A stretch of DNA of 64,000 nucleotides. It comes from Rhizobium sp. Leaf371 (GTDB taxonomy: Bacteria > Pseudomonadota > Alphaproteobacteria > Rhizobiales > Rhizobiaceae). A program made the translations under genes and the position numbers. The stretch lies in assembly GCF_001424045.1 (NCBI RefSeq), contig NZ_LMQB01000024.1, positions 310,001 to 374,000 of the forward strand. The letters run 5' to 3'. Below, one piece after another: positions 1-10,160 of this stretch (the first letter of the stretch is position 1; each line of letters opens with the position of its first letter). The notes below the pieces were generated by a model that did not search any database, had not been told where the DNA came from, and saw nothing but the letters and a program-made list of their open reading frames with translations.

Positions 1-1322
1 CGGACGACAAGATGTCGGACGAGGACGTGCAGACCATCGAGCGCTCGGCCTGCCCGACCTGCGGCTCCTGCTCCGGCATGTTCACGGCAAACTCGATGAA
101 CTGTCTGACGGAAGCGCTCGGCCTGTCCCTGCCCGGCAACGGCTCGACGCTCGCCACGCATTCGGATCGCGAAAAACTGTTTCTGGAAGCCGGCCGCAGC
201 ATCGTCGGCCTGACCAAGCGCTACTACGAACAGGACGATGAAACCGCGCTGCCGCGCACGATCGCTTCCAAGGGTGCCTTCGAGAACGCCATGGCGCTCG
301 ACATCGCCATGGGCGGTTCGACCAATACCGTCCTGCACATTCTGGCTGCCGCTTACGAAGGCGAGATCGACTTCGACCTCGACGACATCGACCGGCTCTC
401 GCGCAAGGTGCCCTGCCTCTCCAAGGTCGCCCCGGCCAAGGCCGACGTCCACATGGAAGACGTGCACCGCGCCGGCGGCATCATGGCGATCCTCGGCGAG
501 CTGAACCGCGCCGGCCTCATCAATGCCGACCTGCCGACCGTGCATGCAAAGACGCTCGGCGATGCGCTGTCGCAGTGGGATATCGCCGTCACCGACAATC
601 CCGCCGCGCTCGAACTCTTTTCCGCAGCCCCCGGCGGCGTGCCGACGCAGGTCGCCTTCAGCCAGAGCGCCCGCTGGAAGGAGCTCGACTTCGACCGCGA
701 AAAGGGCGTCATCCGCGACGCGCAGCACCCCTTCTCCAAGGATGGCGGCCTCGCCGTGCTGAAGGGCAATATCGCGCTCGACGGCTGCATCGTGAAGACG
801 GCCGGCGTGGACGAGTCGATCCTGAAATTCTCCGGGCCTGCCCGCGTTTTCGAAAGCCAGGATGCCTCCGTCAAGGCGATCCTCTCCAACCAGATCGTCG
901 CCGGCGATGTCGTCGTCATCCGCTACGAAGGCCCGAAGGGCGGCCCGGGCATGCAGGAGATGCTCTACCCCACGAGCTACCTGAAGTCGAAGGGCCTGGG
1001 CAAGGCCTGCGCGCTCGTCACCGACGGGCGGTTTTCGGGCGGCACGTCCGGCCTCTCCATCGGCCATGTCTCGCCGGAAGCGGCCAATGGCGGCCTGATC
1101 GGCCTCGTGCGCGAAGGCGACATGATCGACATCGACATTCCCAACCGCACGATCTCGCTGCGCGTTTCCGAGGACGAACTGGCGCTGCGCCGCACGGAAC
1201 AGGACGCCAATGGCTGGAAGCCGACGGAAGAACGTAAGCGTAAGGTAACGACAGCGCTGAAGGCCTATGCCGCCTTCGCAACCTCGGCCGACCGCGGCGC
1301 CGTCCGCATACTGCCCGAGTAA
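1..1322 (+). CDS. ilvD: Dihydroxy-acid dehydratase, 3' part (5' end outside window)
   Basis: Catalyses dehydration of 2,3-dihydroxy-isovalerate and -methylvalerate to the 2-keto acids in valine/isoleucine synthesis; cytosolic Fe-S enzyme. The reading frame is open from the first base, and about 440 C-terminal residues of an expected ~612 are present. Two family signatures are visible: the cysteine-rich [18 protein letters not shown] segment near the start of the visible part, which supplies Fe-S ligands, and [17 protein letters not shown] near the C-terminus. The frame ends in TAA and is followed by a strong hairpin. Family identification is secure; only the true start is missing. The next gene is functionally unrelated. 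Confidence 0.97.
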   Translation, partial: DDKMSDEDVQTIERSACPTCGSCSGMFTANSMNCLTEALGLSLPGNGSTLATHSDREKLFLEAGRSIVGLTKRYYEQDDETALPRTIASKGAFENAMALDIAMGGSTNTVLHILAAAYEGEIDFDLDDIDRLSRKVPCLSKVAPAKADVHMEDVHRAGGIMAILGELNRAGLINADLPTVHAKTLGDALSQWDIAVTDNPAALELFSAAPGGVPTQVAFSQSARWKELDFDREKGVIRDAQHPFSKDGGLAVLKGNIALDGCIVKTAGVDESILKFSGPARVFESQDASVKAILSNQIVAGDVVVIRYEGPKGGPGMQEMLYPTSYLKSKGLGKACALVTDGRFSGGTSGLSIGHVSPEAANGGLIGLVREGDMIDIDIPNRTISLRVSEDELALRRTEQDANGWKPTEERKRKVTTALKAYAAFATSADRGAVRILPE

Positions 1323-1330
1323 CGGACGCG

Positions 1331-1360
1331 GCCGGGCCTGCAGCCGACCGCAGGCCCGGC
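1331..1360 (+). terminator. Hairpin after ilvD, terminator-like
   Basis: An 11-bp perfect stem (GCCGGGCCTGC pairing with GCAGGCCCGGC) with an 8-nt loop begins 8 nt after the ilvD stop. There is no T-run behind it, so it is either a weak intrinsic terminator or a 3'-end stabilising hairpin. Confidence 0.5.
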
Positions 1361-1572
1361 ACCCGACATCCCGCGCCAGCCGCCATCGGTGACGAGCGAT
1401 TGCGAAATCTATGACTTACGTCTGACCCGACGGCGCGCCGCGGCAGGCGAGACCGCGCATGGTCCCGGTCGCGTCCCTGCGGATGTCCTGCCGATTTTTC
1501 AGCCTTGCTTTATTTCGTTGCATTGCACACAGTCCGGGCGTGATGGCCACCATCCGTCATCGAGGGGACCGC

Positions 1573-4500
1573 ATGTCGATCAAAGCCAGCATCTACCATC
1601 TGACGCATTATACCTACGACCGACCGGTCCGCCTCGGTCCGCAGGTCATCCGCCTGAAGCCGGCCCCGCATTCCAAGACAAAGGTGCTGAGCCACGCGCT
1701 GAAGGTGACGCCCGCCAATCATTTCGTGACGCTGCAGCAGGACCCCTATGGCAGCTATCTCGCGCGTTACGTCTTTCCCGATCCGGTAACCGAGTTCAAG
1801 ATCGAGGTCGATCTCGTCGCGGACATGACCGTCTACAACCCGTTCGACTTCTTCGTGGAGGAAAGCGCGGAGACCTGGCCGTTCGACTATCCCGAGGACA
1901 TTCGCGAAGACCTGGCCATCTACAGCCAGCCCGAGCCGGCCGGCCCTGCGCTTCAGGCCTATCTCGACGGTCTCGACCGGACGCCGATGAACACGGTGGA
2001 CTTCGTCGTCGGCATCAACATGCGCCTGCAGCAGGCCGTCAACTACGTCATCCGCATGGAACCCGGCGTGCAGACGCCGGAGGAAACGCTGACGCAGGCG
2101 CTCGGCTCCTGTCGCGACTCCAGCTGGCTTCTCGTCCAGATCATGCGCCATCTCGGCCTCGCCGCGCGCTTCGTATCCGGCTATCTCATCCAGCTGGCGC
2201 CCGACCTCAAGGCGCTCGACGGACCTTCCGGCACGGACGTCGATTTCACCGACCTGCATGCCTGGTGCGAGGTCTATCTGCCCGGCGCCGGCTGGGTCGG
2301 TCTCGATCCGACGTCGGGGCTCCTGACCGGTGAGAGCCATATCCCGCTGTCGGCCACGCCGCACTATCGCAATGCCGCGCCGATCGCCGGCGGTTTTTCC
2401 GGCGATCCCGATACGAAGACCGAATTTGCCTTCGAGATGCGGGTCGATCGCGTCGCCGAACATCCGCGCATCACCAAGCCGTTTTCCGACGAAAGCTGGG
2501 ATGCGCTGAATGCGCTCGGCCATGAGGTGGATGCCGCGCTGACCGAAAGCGACGTCCGCCTGACCATGGGTGGAGAGCCGACGTTCGTATCCATCGACGA
2601 CTTCGAATCCGGCGAATGGAATACGGATGCCGTCGGCCCGACGAAGCGCGCCAAGGCCGACGACCTGATCCGGCGCCTGCGCGAGCGCTTCGCGCCCGGT
2701 GGCTTCCTCCATTACGGCCAGGGCAAATGGTATCCGGGTGAAAGCCTGCCGCGCTGGACCTTCTCGCTCTACTGGCGCCGCGACGGCGTGCCCATCTGGC
2801 GCAATCCGGATTTCGTCGCGCGCGAGGACGTCGATACCAAGGCCGGACCGGACGAGGCCGAAAAGCTCCTGACGGGCATCGCCGTGGCGCTCGGCATCGA
2901 GCCCGACATGGTCCTGCCGGCCTACGAGGATCCGGCGGAATGGATCATCAAGGAAGGCAGCCTGCCCGAGAACGTCGATCCCTCCAATTCCAAGCTGAAG
3001 GATGCCGAGGAACGCAGCCGCATCGCCCGCGTCTTCGAGCGCGGCCTGACGGTGCCCACCGGCTTCGTCCTGCCGGTGCAGGCCTGGAACGCGCAGGCCT
3101 CCGGCGGGCAGGCGGCCGGTCGCCGCTGGATGAGCGAGCGCTGGCGCACGCGGCGCGGCAAGATCTTCCTCGTGCCCGGCGACAGCCCCGTCGGCTACCG
3201 CATCCCGCTCGGCGCCCTGCCCTACATCCCGCCGTCGCAGTTTCCCTATATCCACGAGGCCGACCCCTCGATTCCGCGCACCCCTCTGCCGGACTTTCCC
3301 GTCGGCCCGGATCGTGCTGCCGATGCCAAAAAGCCGGACCGGGCGATGGCGGAGGCCTCTTTCCAAGCCGCCGAAGCCCAGCAGGACCGCAACGAGCAGG
3401 TGCTCGCCGAAATCGGCGGCGCCGTGCGCACCGCGATCACGGTCGAGCCCCAGAACGGTCGCCTCTGCATCTTCATGCCGCCGGTCGAGCGGGTCGAGGA
3501 CTATCTCGACCTGATCGCCGCGGCCGAAACCGCCGCCAGCGACCTCGGCCTTGCCGTTCATATCGAAGGCTATGCGCCGCCGCATGACGAGCGCATCAAC
3601 GTCATGCGCGTGGCGCCCGACCCCGGCGTCATCGAGGTCAACGTGCACCCCGCGGCGAGCTGGCAGGAATGCGTCGACATCACCTCGGTGATCTACGAGG
3701 AAGCGCGCCAGTCGCGGCTGGGGGCCGACAAGTTCATGATCGACGGTCGCCACACCGGCACCGGCGGCGGCAACCATGTGGTGGTCGGCGGGCGCAATCC
3801 GAACGACAGCCCCTTCCTGCGCCGCCCGGACCTTTTGAAGAGCCTCGTGCTGCACTGGCAGCGCCACCCGTCGCTTTCCTACCTGTTCTCGGGCATGTTC
3901 ATCGGCCCGACCAGCCAGGCGCCGCGCATCGACGAGGCCCGTCACGACAGCCTCTATGAGCTCGAGACCGCCATGGCGCAGGTGCCTCTGCCCGGCCAGG
4001 GTGTACCGCCACTTCCGTGGCTGACCGACCGCCTGTTCCGCAACCTTCTGACGGACGTGACCGGCAACACGCACCGCTCTGAAATCTGCATCGACAAGCT
4101 GTTCTCTCCGGACGGCCCGACCGGTCGCCTCGGCCTCGTCGAGTTCCGCGGCTTCGAGATGCCGCCGAATGCCCGCATGTCGCTTGCCCAGCAGCTTCTG
4201 GTGCGCGCGCTTCTCGCCCGCTTCTGGCAGAACCCGGCCGATGGCCGGCTGGTCCGCTGGGGCACGACCCTGCACGACCGCTTCATGCTGCCGCACTATG
4301 TCTGGGCCGACTTCCTCGACGTGCTCGCAGATCTGCGCGCCAACGGCTTCGATTTCCGCCCGGAATGGTTCGAGGCACAGCTCGAGTTCCGCTTCCCCTT
4401 CTGCGGCGAGGTGACCTATGAGGGTGCCAAGCTCGAACTGCGGCAGGCGCTGGAACCGTGGAACGTCATGGGCGAACAGGGCGCGATCGGCGGCACCGTG

Positions 4501-4941
4501 CGCTATGTCGACAGCTCGGTCGAACGCCTGCAGGTCCGCTTCGAAACCGCCAATCCCGGCCGCTATACGGTCGCTTGCAACGGACGCCCCGTGCCGCTCA
4601 ACCCGACGGGCGTCAACGGCGTCTCGGTGGCCGGCGTGCGCTACAAGGCGTGGCAACCGGCCGCGGGGCTGCACCCGGTGCTGCCGGTCAATACGCCGCT
4701 GACCTTCGACGTCTACGATACCTGGTCGCGGCGCTCGATCGGCGGCTGCATCTACCATGTCGCCCATCCCGGCGGCCGCAACTACGACACGTTCCCGGTC
4801 AACGGCAACGAGGCGGAGGCGCGGCGCCTTGCGCGGTTCGAGCCCTGGGGCCACACGGCCGGCGGCTATGCGCTGACGCCGGAAACCCCGTCGCCGGAAT
4901 TCCCCTTCACCCTGGACCTGCGCCGGCCTGCGGGACTGTAA
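1573..4941 (+). CDS. Transglutaminase-like / DUF2126 putative amidoligase fusion protein
   Basis: A 1122-residue, apparently cytosolic protein with no signal peptide. Residues 1-90 resemble the bacterial transglutaminase N-terminal beta domain. The core follows with an intact thiol triad: Cys180 in [12 protein letters not shown], His229 in DLHAWCEVY and Asp245 in VGLDPTSG. From about residue 330 to the end it matches DUF2126, a family described as putative amidoligase (glutamine-synthetase-fold COOH-NH2 ligase); [10 protein letters not shown], about residues 733-742, is characteristic. The start was chosen at an ATG preceded by GAGGGG; longer upstream frames lack a ribosome site. The next gene follows after 6 nt, so they are surely co-transcribed. 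The family is widely conserved in proteobacteria but its reaction is not established; peptide ligation or tag processing is inference from the domains. Confidence 0.88.
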   Translation: MSIKASIYHLTHYTYDRPVRLGPQVIRLKPAPHSKTKVLSHALKVTPANHFVTLQQDPYGSYLARYVFPDPVTEFKIEVDLVADMTVYNPFDFFVEESAETWPFDYPEDIREDLAIYSQPEPAGPALQAYLDGLDRTPMNTVDFVVGINMRLQQAVNYVIRMEPGVQTPEETLTQALGSCRDSSWLLVQIMRHLGLAARFVSGYLIQLAPDLKALDGPSGTDVDFTDLHAWCEVYLPGAGWVGLDPTSGLLTGESHIPLSATPHYRNAAPIAGGFSGDPDTKTEFAFEMRVDRVAEHPRITKPFSDESWDALNALGHEVDAALTESDVRLTMGGEPTFVSIDDFESGEWNTDAVGPTKRAKADDLIRRLRERFAPGGFLHYGQGKWYPGESLPRWTFSLYWRRDGVPIWRNPDFVAREDVDTKAGPDEAEKLLTGIAVALGIEPDMVLPAYEDPAEWIIKEGSLPENVDPSNSKLKDAEERSRIARVFERGLTVPTGFVLPVQAWNAQASGGQAAGRRWMSERWRTRRGKIFLVPGDSPVGYRIPLGALPYIPPSQFPYIHEADPSIPRTPLPDFPVGPDRAADAKKPDRAMAEASFQAAEAQQDRNEQVLAEIGGAVRTAITVEPQNGRLCIFMPPVERVEDYLDLIAAAETAASDLGLAVHIEGYAPPHDERINVMRVAPDPGVIEVNVHPAASWQECVDITSVIYEEARQSRLGADKFMIDGRHTGTGGGNHVVVGGRNPNDSPFLRRPDLLKSLVLHWQRHPSLSYLFSGMFIGPTSQAPRIDEARHDSLYELETAMAQVPLPGQGVPPLPWLTDRLFRNLLTDVTGNTHRSEICIDKLFSPDGPTGRLGLVEFRGFEMPPNARMSLAQQLLVRALLARFWQNPADGRLVRWGTTLHDRFMLPHYVWADFLDVLADLRANGFDFRPEWFEAQLEFRFPFCGEVTYEGAKLELRQALEPWNVMGEQGAIGGTVRYVDSSVERLQVRFETANPGRYTVACNGRPVPLNPTGVNGVSVAGVRYKAWQPAAGLHPVLPVNTPLTFDVYDTWSRRSIGGCIYHVAHPGGRNYDTFPVNGNEAEARRLARFEPWGHTAGGYALTPETPSPEFPFTLDLRRPAGL

Positions 4942-4947
4942 AGCGAC

Positions 4948-7410
4948 ATGACACAGAAGCCGACGGCAGAGGCCATCAAGGCGAGGGAGGGTGGCGCAAG
5001 CGGCAGCGCAGGCGCCGGCCCGGGCACAGGAAACCCGAAGCGGGCCGGCAACCCGGTCGCGGAGTATCGCGCTTTGCCCGGCATCGCCGACGAGATGGTG
5101 GATGCCGACGGCAAGGTGCGTCCCGTCTGGCAGAATCTCGTCTCCGCCATCGGCCGCATGGATGCAGCGGAGCTTGCCAACCGCTTCGCCCGCGCCGATC
5201 GCTATCTGCGCGATGCCGGCGTCTTCTATCGCGCCTATGGCACGAAGGAGAATTCCGAGCGAAGCTGGCCCCTGTCGCATATCCCGGTGCTGATCGCCGA
5301 GCGCGAATGGGAAGAGCTGTCGCGCGGCCTCATCCAGCGGGCCGACCTCCTGGAACGGATCGCGGCCGACATTTATGGGCCGAACACGCTCGTCAACGAA
5401 GGTTTTCTGCCGCCGGCGCTCGTGGCCGGCAATGCCGAGTTCCTGCGCCCCATGGTCGGCGTGCAGCCGGCCGACGGCAATTTCCTGCACTTCGTGTCCT
5501 TCGAGATCGGCCGTGGTCCGGACGGAAACTGGTGGGTGCTCGCCGATCGGACGGAAGCCCCGTCCGGCGCCGGCTTCGCGCTGGAAAACCGGGTGGCGAC
5601 GACACGCGCCTTTTCCGACATCTATGCCGAGACCCACGTCCATCGTCTCGCCCGCTTCTTCGTCGCCTTCCGCGACGCCCTGCAGATGCGCAAGCGTTCG
5701 CCGGACGACCGCATCGCCGTTCTGACGCCGGGTCTTGCCAACGAGACCTATTTCGAACACGCCTATATCGCCCGCTATCTCGGCTTCATGCTGCTCGAAG
5801 GCGAGGACCTGACCGTGGTGGACGGGCGCGTGATGGTGCGCACCGTCGCCGGCCTGAAACCGATCGGCATTCTCTGGCGCCGTCTGGACTCGTCCTTCGC
5901 CGACCCGCTGGAACTCAACCAGCGCTCCCATATCGGCACGCCCGGCCTGTTGGCGGCACTGCGTGCCGGCACCGTGTCGATCGTCAATGCGCTCGGCTCG
6001 GGCATCCTCGAAACACGCGCCCTCCTCGCCTTCATGCCGACCATCTGTCATCATCTGCTCGGCGAGGACCTGCTGCTCCCGAGCATCGCCACCTGGTGGT
6101 GCGGGCAGAAGCCGGAGCGCGAGCAGGTGGCCCGCCACATCGAGAAGATGGTCATCGGCCCGGCCTATTCCACGCGCCCCTTCTTCGACGACAACGGCCT
6201 GTCGGTGCTCGGCTCCTCGATGCGCGAGAACGCCAAGCTGTCCATCCGCGACTGGCTGGAGAACGACGGCCAGAAACTGGTCGGCCAGGAGGTCGTCACC
6301 CTCTCGACCACGCCCGCCTGGGTGGATGGCAAGCTTACACCGCGTCCGATGAGCCTGCGCGTCTATCTCGCCCGCACGCGAAATGGCTGGCAGGTCATGC
6401 CCGGCGGCTTTGCCCGGATTTCGAGCGGCGCGGACGCCGCCGCCATCGCCATGCAGGCCGGCGGTTCCGCAGCCGACGTCTGGATCGTCAGCGACCGCCC
6501 GGTCGAGCGCACAACGCTGTTGACCTCCGACGAGACCTTCATCCGAACCATGCCCGGCAGCCTGCCGAGCCGGGCGGCGGACAATCTCTTCTGGCTCGGC
6601 CGCTATATCGAGCGCTCGGAAGGCGCCCTCCGCATTCTGCGCGCCTGGCACGGACGCTTCGCCGAAAATGCCAACAGCGAAATGCCGCTGCTGAAGAACG
6701 TGTCCGAATATCTGAAGGTGCTCGACATCGACAGTGCGCAGCCGGTGCCCGACAGCCTCGTCGCCAACATCGACAGCGCGCTTTATTCCGCAAGCAACAT
6801 CCGCGACCGCTTCTCCGCCGATGGCTGGCTGGCCCTGAACGACCTGTCGAAGACGGTGCGCAAGTTCCGCGCGACAGTGGAGGCCGGCGACGACGCAACG
6901 CATGCCATGACCATTCTCCTGCGCAAGCTCGCAGGTTTTGCCGGTCTCGTGCACGAAAACATGTACCGCTTCACCGGCTGGCGCTTCCTGTCGATCGGGC
7001 GCTATCTGGAGCGCGGCATGCACATGACCCGCCTGCTCGGCCACATGTCCGGCCGGGACGCGCCGGATGGCGCGCTCGACATGCTGCTGGAAATCGGCGA
7101 CAGCGTCATGACCCACCGGCGCCGCTACAACGTCAATACGGCGCCCTTGACGGTCACCGACCTCCTGGCGCTCGATCCGCTCAATCCGCGCTCGATCCTC
7201 TACCAGCTGAACGAGATTCGCGCCGAAGTCGAACAACTGCCGAACGCCTATCAGAACGGCCAGATGTCGCCTTTCTACCGCGAGGCGGTGCGGCTGCATT
7301 CAGGTCTGGCGGTGATGACGCCGGAGGGCATGACCGGCGAGGTCTACGACCATCTCGAGAAGGAAATGGAGCGTTTCTCCGACATTCTCGCCCAGACCTA
7401 TCTGAGCTGA
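4948..7410 (+). CDS. Circularly permuted ATP-grasp protein fused to alpha-E domain
   Basis: An 820-residue protein joining two families often encoded separately. A circularly permuted type 2 ATP-grasp ligase (old DUF404/DUF407) covers about residues 80-510 and an alpha-helical alpha-E domain (old DUF403) covers about 535-815, beginning near LPSRAADNLFWLGRYIER. Visible ATP-grasp features include the conserved stretch ALLAFMPTICHHLLGEDLLL and the downstream IGPAYSTRPFF. The first 35 residues are a low-complexity Ala/Gly/Lys-rich tail absent from typical family members. It is translated 6 nt downstream of the DUF2126 fusion gene and precedes a second transglutaminase by 135 nt. ATP-grasp enzymes activate carboxylates as acyl phosphates, so a peptide or amide ligase role is likely; the acceptor is unknown. 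Confidence 0.9.
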   Translation: MTQKPTAEAIKAREGGASGSAGAGPGTGNPKRAGNPVAEYRALPGIADEMVDADGKVRPVWQNLVSAIGRMDAAELANRFARADRYLRDAGVFYRAYGTKENSERSWPLSHIPVLIAEREWEELSRGLIQRADLLERIAADIYGPNTLVNEGFLPPALVAGNAEFLRPMVGVQPADGNFLHFVSFEIGRGPDGNWWVLADRTEAPSGAGFALENRVATTRAFSDIYAETHVHRLARFFVAFRDALQMRKRSPDDRIAVLTPGLANETYFEHAYIARYLGFMLLEGEDLTVVDGRVMVRTVAGLKPIGILWRRLDSSFADPLELNQRSHIGTPGLLAALRAGTVSIVNALGSGILETRALLAFMPTICHHLLGEDLLLPSIATWWCGQKPEREQVARHIEKMVIGPAYSTRPFFDDNGLSVLGSSMRENAKLSIRDWLENDGQKLVGQEVVTLSTTPAWVDGKLTPRPMSLRVYLARTRNGWQVMPGGFARISSGADAAAIAMQAGGSAADVWIVSDRPVERTTLLTSDETFIRTMPGSLPSRAADNLFWLGRYIERSEGALRILRAWHGRFAENANSEMPLLKNVSEYLKVLDIDSAQPVPDSLVANIDSALYSASNIRDRFSADGWLALNDLSKTVRKFRATVEAGDDATHAMTILLRKLAGFAGLVHENMYRFTGWRFLSIGRYLERGMHMTRLLGHMSGRDAPDGALDMLLEIGDSVMTHRRRYNVNTAPLTVTDLLALDPLNPRSILYQLNEIRAEVEQLPNAYQNGQMSPFYREAVRLHSGLAVMTPEGMTGEVYDHLEKEMERFSDILAQTYLS

Positions 7411-7545
7411 GCGGCGCGCCGTCCCGCGTCGCACGCTTCTGCCGTGTCGCTGCTTTTCTAATGCGCCGGGGGGCCAAACAGGGCATAGAGGTGGGTGAAC
7501 GGCCCTGCCACACGGCAAGAGCGGGACGACAGGCGCGGCGGATCC

Positions 7546-8424
7546 ATGTTCTACGATATCAGCCTCAAGATCACCTACAGCTACGAGATCCCGGTGTCCG
7601 GCGGTCGCCATATCGTGCGCGTCCTGCCGCTCTCCCTGCCCGCGCGCCAGCGGCTGGTGGCCGGCACCGTCACCTGCTCCCCCGTGCCGGAGGAGCGAAC
7701 CGATATGTTCGACTTCTTCCAGAATCCGGCAACGTCCATTCTGTTTCGAAAACTGCATGACGAGCTGGTCATCCACATGAAGGCGCGGGTGCAGCTGGAA
7801 ACGGCAATGCCGACCGCCGACTTCTCGCCGGACCTTGCCGCCTTTCCTGCCGAAATCGGCGCCGTCTGGTCGCTCGAACCCGGCTCGCCGCACCATTTCC
7901 TCGCACCGAGCCCGCGGCTTGCCGAGGACCCGACGATCGCGGCCTATGCCCGCGGGATCGTCAAGCCCGGCATGACGGTCCGGCAGATCGCCGGGCTCCT
8001 GTGCGAGCGGATCTACAAGGACTTCAAATACGATCCCAAGGCGACCTCCGTCGACAGCACCCCGATCGAGGCCTTCCGGTTGAAGAAAGGCGTCTGCCAG
8101 GACTTCGCGCATATCATGATCGTCGCGCTGCGCTCCCTCGGCATTCCCGCAGGCTATGTCAGTGGCTTCCTGCGCACGCTGCCGCCACCGGGCAAGGAGC
8201 GCCTGGAAGGCGCCGACGCCATGCATGCCTGGGTGCGCGTCTGGTGCGGGAAGATGCTGGGCTGGGTGGAGCTCGACCCGACCAACAACGTGCCTGCCGG
8301 CACCGATCACATCGTCGTCGGTCATGGACGCGACTATTCCGATGTCGCACCGGTCATCGGCGTTCTGAAGAGCTATGGCAGCCACAAGACGGATCAGGCG
8401 GTCGACGTTATCCCGGTGCACTGA
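7546..8424 (+). CDS. Transglutaminase family protein (stand-alone)
   Basis: A 292-residue cytosolic transglutaminase-like protein: an N-terminal beta-rich domain followed by a papain-like core. The triad is complete, with Cys184 (KKGVCQDFAH), His227 (DAMHAWVRVW) and Asp244 (VELDPTN). The start FYDISLKITYSYE is preceded by GGCGGATCC and fits the family better than the upstream GTG/ATG options. It is the third gene of the amidoligase/ATP-grasp cluster. Members of this family act as peptidases or amide exchangers rather than animal-type crosslinkers. In related clusters a proteasome-like Anbu protease gene often follows, but none is found here. Confidence 0.9.
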   Translation: MFYDISLKITYSYEIPVSGGRHIVRVLPLSLPARQRLVAGTVTCSPVPEERTDMFDFFQNPATSILFRKLHDELVIHMKARVQLETAMPTADFSPDLAAFPAEIGAVWSLEPGSPHHFLAPSPRLAEDPTIAAYARGIVKPGMTVRQIAGLLCERIYKDFKYDPKATSVDSTPIEAFRLKKGVCQDFAHIMIVALRSLGIPAGYVSGFLRTLPPPGKERLEGADAMHAWVRVWCGKMLGWVELDPTNNVPAGTDHIVVGHGRDYSDVAPVIGVLKSYGSHKTDQAVDVIPVH

Positions 8425-8619
8425 CAGCGTCCTTCCCTCCCGGCTGTGCCGTTCCGCGCCAGCTGTCCGCAATCCGGGACAGGTTGGCGGCCAATTTTCT
8501 CGATCCCCGTAAAAGTTTAATCTCTCTCGTAAGTCACTGCCAACAAAGCGCTGGTATGCCTGTGCGACGGTGGACATCGAGCCCATCGTCAGACGGGCCG
8601 TGAGCGCGGGAGAAGTGAG

Positions 8620-9888
8620 ATGACGGGCATTTTCGGCATGTTCGAGCGCAGCCTGCACGACAGGGGCGGCAACATCGCGCTGATGGCGGCCATGATCTTT
8701 CCCGTCGTTCTCTTCGGTGCCGGGGTCGCGATCGACACGACCAATATCGTCCTGCAGAAGAACCGGCTGCAGGCTGCTGTGGACAGCGGCGCGCTTGCCG
8801 CCGCGTCCGGGCTTGCCAACAAGCACATGAGCATTGACGACGCTAAGAAGACCGCGCGCGACTATCTGGTCCTGGCGATGCGGACCTCCACCTCAAGCGC
8901 CGTTCCGGATGGCGCCACCAGTGCGGCCGGTGCGGCCCGTGCGGCGGAGGCGAGCGCAAAGCAGGCCAAGGCGGATCAGGCGCTGATCGACAACACGCTG
9001 ATCTCGATCAATCCCAAAACGCTCCAAAGCGGCGCCAAGGCCTACGACATCAGCGTCGGGGCCACGCTTGCCGTCGAACTCAATGCCCTGACGCACCTCT
9101 TCGAAGGCGGCGTCGTCAACCTCGCCGCCACCGGCAAGTCGGAGGGCGTCTCGGAAACCAAGAATGCTCTGTCGATGGTGCTGGTGCTCGATCGCTCCGG
9201 TTCGATGGCCTGGAAGACCGACACGACCGATCCCTCGACCGGCGGCTGCTACATCTACGAAGAGTCCTACTGGCCGAAAGCCAAGTGGAACGTGCCCTGC
9301 TACGTCTCCAAGATCGACACGCTGAAAAAGGCCGTCAAAAGCCTCCTCACGCAATTGAAGACCGCCGATCCGAACGGGGACTATGTAAGAACCTCCGCCG
9401 TCTCCTATAACAATGCGCAGGATGCGGCCGGCACGCTCGCCTGGGGAACCGCAAGCACGGAAACCTATGTGAATGCTCTCGTCGCCACGGGCGGCACCGA
9501 CTCGAGCGACGCCTTCACCTCGGCCTATCGCGATCTGTCGAAGAACAGCGAGACACAGGCCCATGCCCAGAAAAGCGGGGCCGTGCCGACCAAATACATC
9601 GTGTTCATGACGGATGGCGAGAACAACTATTTCCAGAACAAGACCGGCGACGCACAGGCGACGCGATCCGACGACTCGACGAAGTTCTATTGCGACAAGG
9701 CCCGCGATGACGGCATCAAGGTCTTCACCGTCGCCTTCAAGGCTCCCAAGCGAGGCCAGACGTTGCTGCAGGGATGCGCGACGGATGCCAGCTACTACTT
9801 CCAGGCCGAAAAAAGCGAAGATCTCGTCGCAGCCTTCAAGGCCATCGGTGACAAGGCCAGCAGCCTTGTGGTCCGGCTGACGCAGTAG
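8620..9888 (+). CDS. TadG-like pilus-assembly family protein with VWA domain
   Basis: A 422-residue predicted inner-membrane-anchored protein with most of its mass in the periplasm. The N-terminus has the TadE/TadG hallmark: a short cytoplasmic stretch, RGGNIALMAAMIFPV and one hydrophobic helix (about residues 20-42), then the Ala-rich DSGALAAASGLA segment. A von Willebrand A domain starts near residue 184 with an intact metal site DRSGSM (Asp191, Ser193, Ser195) and a later FMTDGEN motif. A GAAGTGAG sequence precedes the ATG. There are no flp, cpa or other tad genes nearby, so it is an orphan member, and a cell-envelope role other than Flp piliation is possible. An intrinsic terminator follows. 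Confidence 0.88.
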   Translation: MTGIFGMFERSLHDRGGNIALMAAMIFPVVLFGAGVAIDTTNIVLQKNRLQAAVDSGALAAASGLANKHMSIDDAKKTARDYLVLAMRTSTSSAVPDGATSAAGAARAAEASAKQAKADQALIDNTLISINPKTLQSGAKAYDISVGATLAVELNALTHLFEGGVVNLAATGKSEGVSETKNALSMVLVLDRSGSMAWKTDTTDPSTGGCYIYEESYWPKAKWNVPCYVSKIDTLKKAVKSLLTQLKTADPNGDYVRTSAVSYNNAQDAAGTLAWGTASTETYVNALVATGGTDSSDAFTSAYRDLSKNSETQAHAQKSGAVPTKYIVFMTDGENNYFQNKTGDAQATRSDDSTKFYCDKARDDGIKVFTVAFKAPKRGQTLLQGCATDASYYFQAEKSEDLVAAFKAIGDKASSLVVRLTQ

Positions 9889-9917
9889 CCCGAATTCCGC
9901 CAATCGACAGGCCAGAG

Positions 9918-9945
9918 CCCGCGCGATCCGTTCGCGCGGGTTTTT
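9918..9945 (+). terminator. Intrinsic terminator after tadG-like gene
   Basis: An 8-bp stem CCCGCGCG/CGCGCGGG with a 7-nt loop is followed immediately by TTTTT. This isolates the VWA gene from the glycogen operon. Confidence 0.85.
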
Positions 9946-10062
9946 GCATGTCGAGGCTTACCGGCAAACCACATGGCGATCTCGGCCGGGAGCGCCCGAC
10001 GGCGGTCGGCATGCCTGCTCCGCCCGCCTGGGTTCATTTTACATCCTCTTGAAAACACTTAT

Positions 10063-10076
10063 TGCAAGCGCTTCGT
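10063..10076. promoter_or_regulatory. LacI-family-like operator upstream of glgP
   Basis: TGCAAGCGCTTCGT contains the perfect 8-bp palindrome AAGCGCTT centred on CG, the usual layout of LacI/GalR-family operators. It lies about 85 nt before glgP, where promoter elements would be expected. No glycogen-specific LacI regulator is encoded beside it, so the assignment is only by pattern. Confidence 0.35.
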
Positions 10077-10160
10077 ATCGGTGCATACATTGCGGAAATT
10101 CTCCGTCGGCATGCGCCATCGGTGGTGTCGGAACAACGTTCAAGAGGGTAGCCCGAATCC

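Noticed and set aside
1510-7299. 1929-codon open frame on the minus strand
   Set aside because: Antisense shadow of the transglutaminase/ATP-grasp genes in high-GC DNA; no ribosome site, no domain, and the plus strand encodes clear families.
4458-7760. 1100-codon open frame on the plus strand in another frame
   Set aside because: Overlaps three recognised genes out of frame; Arg/Pro/Gly-rich product without domains.
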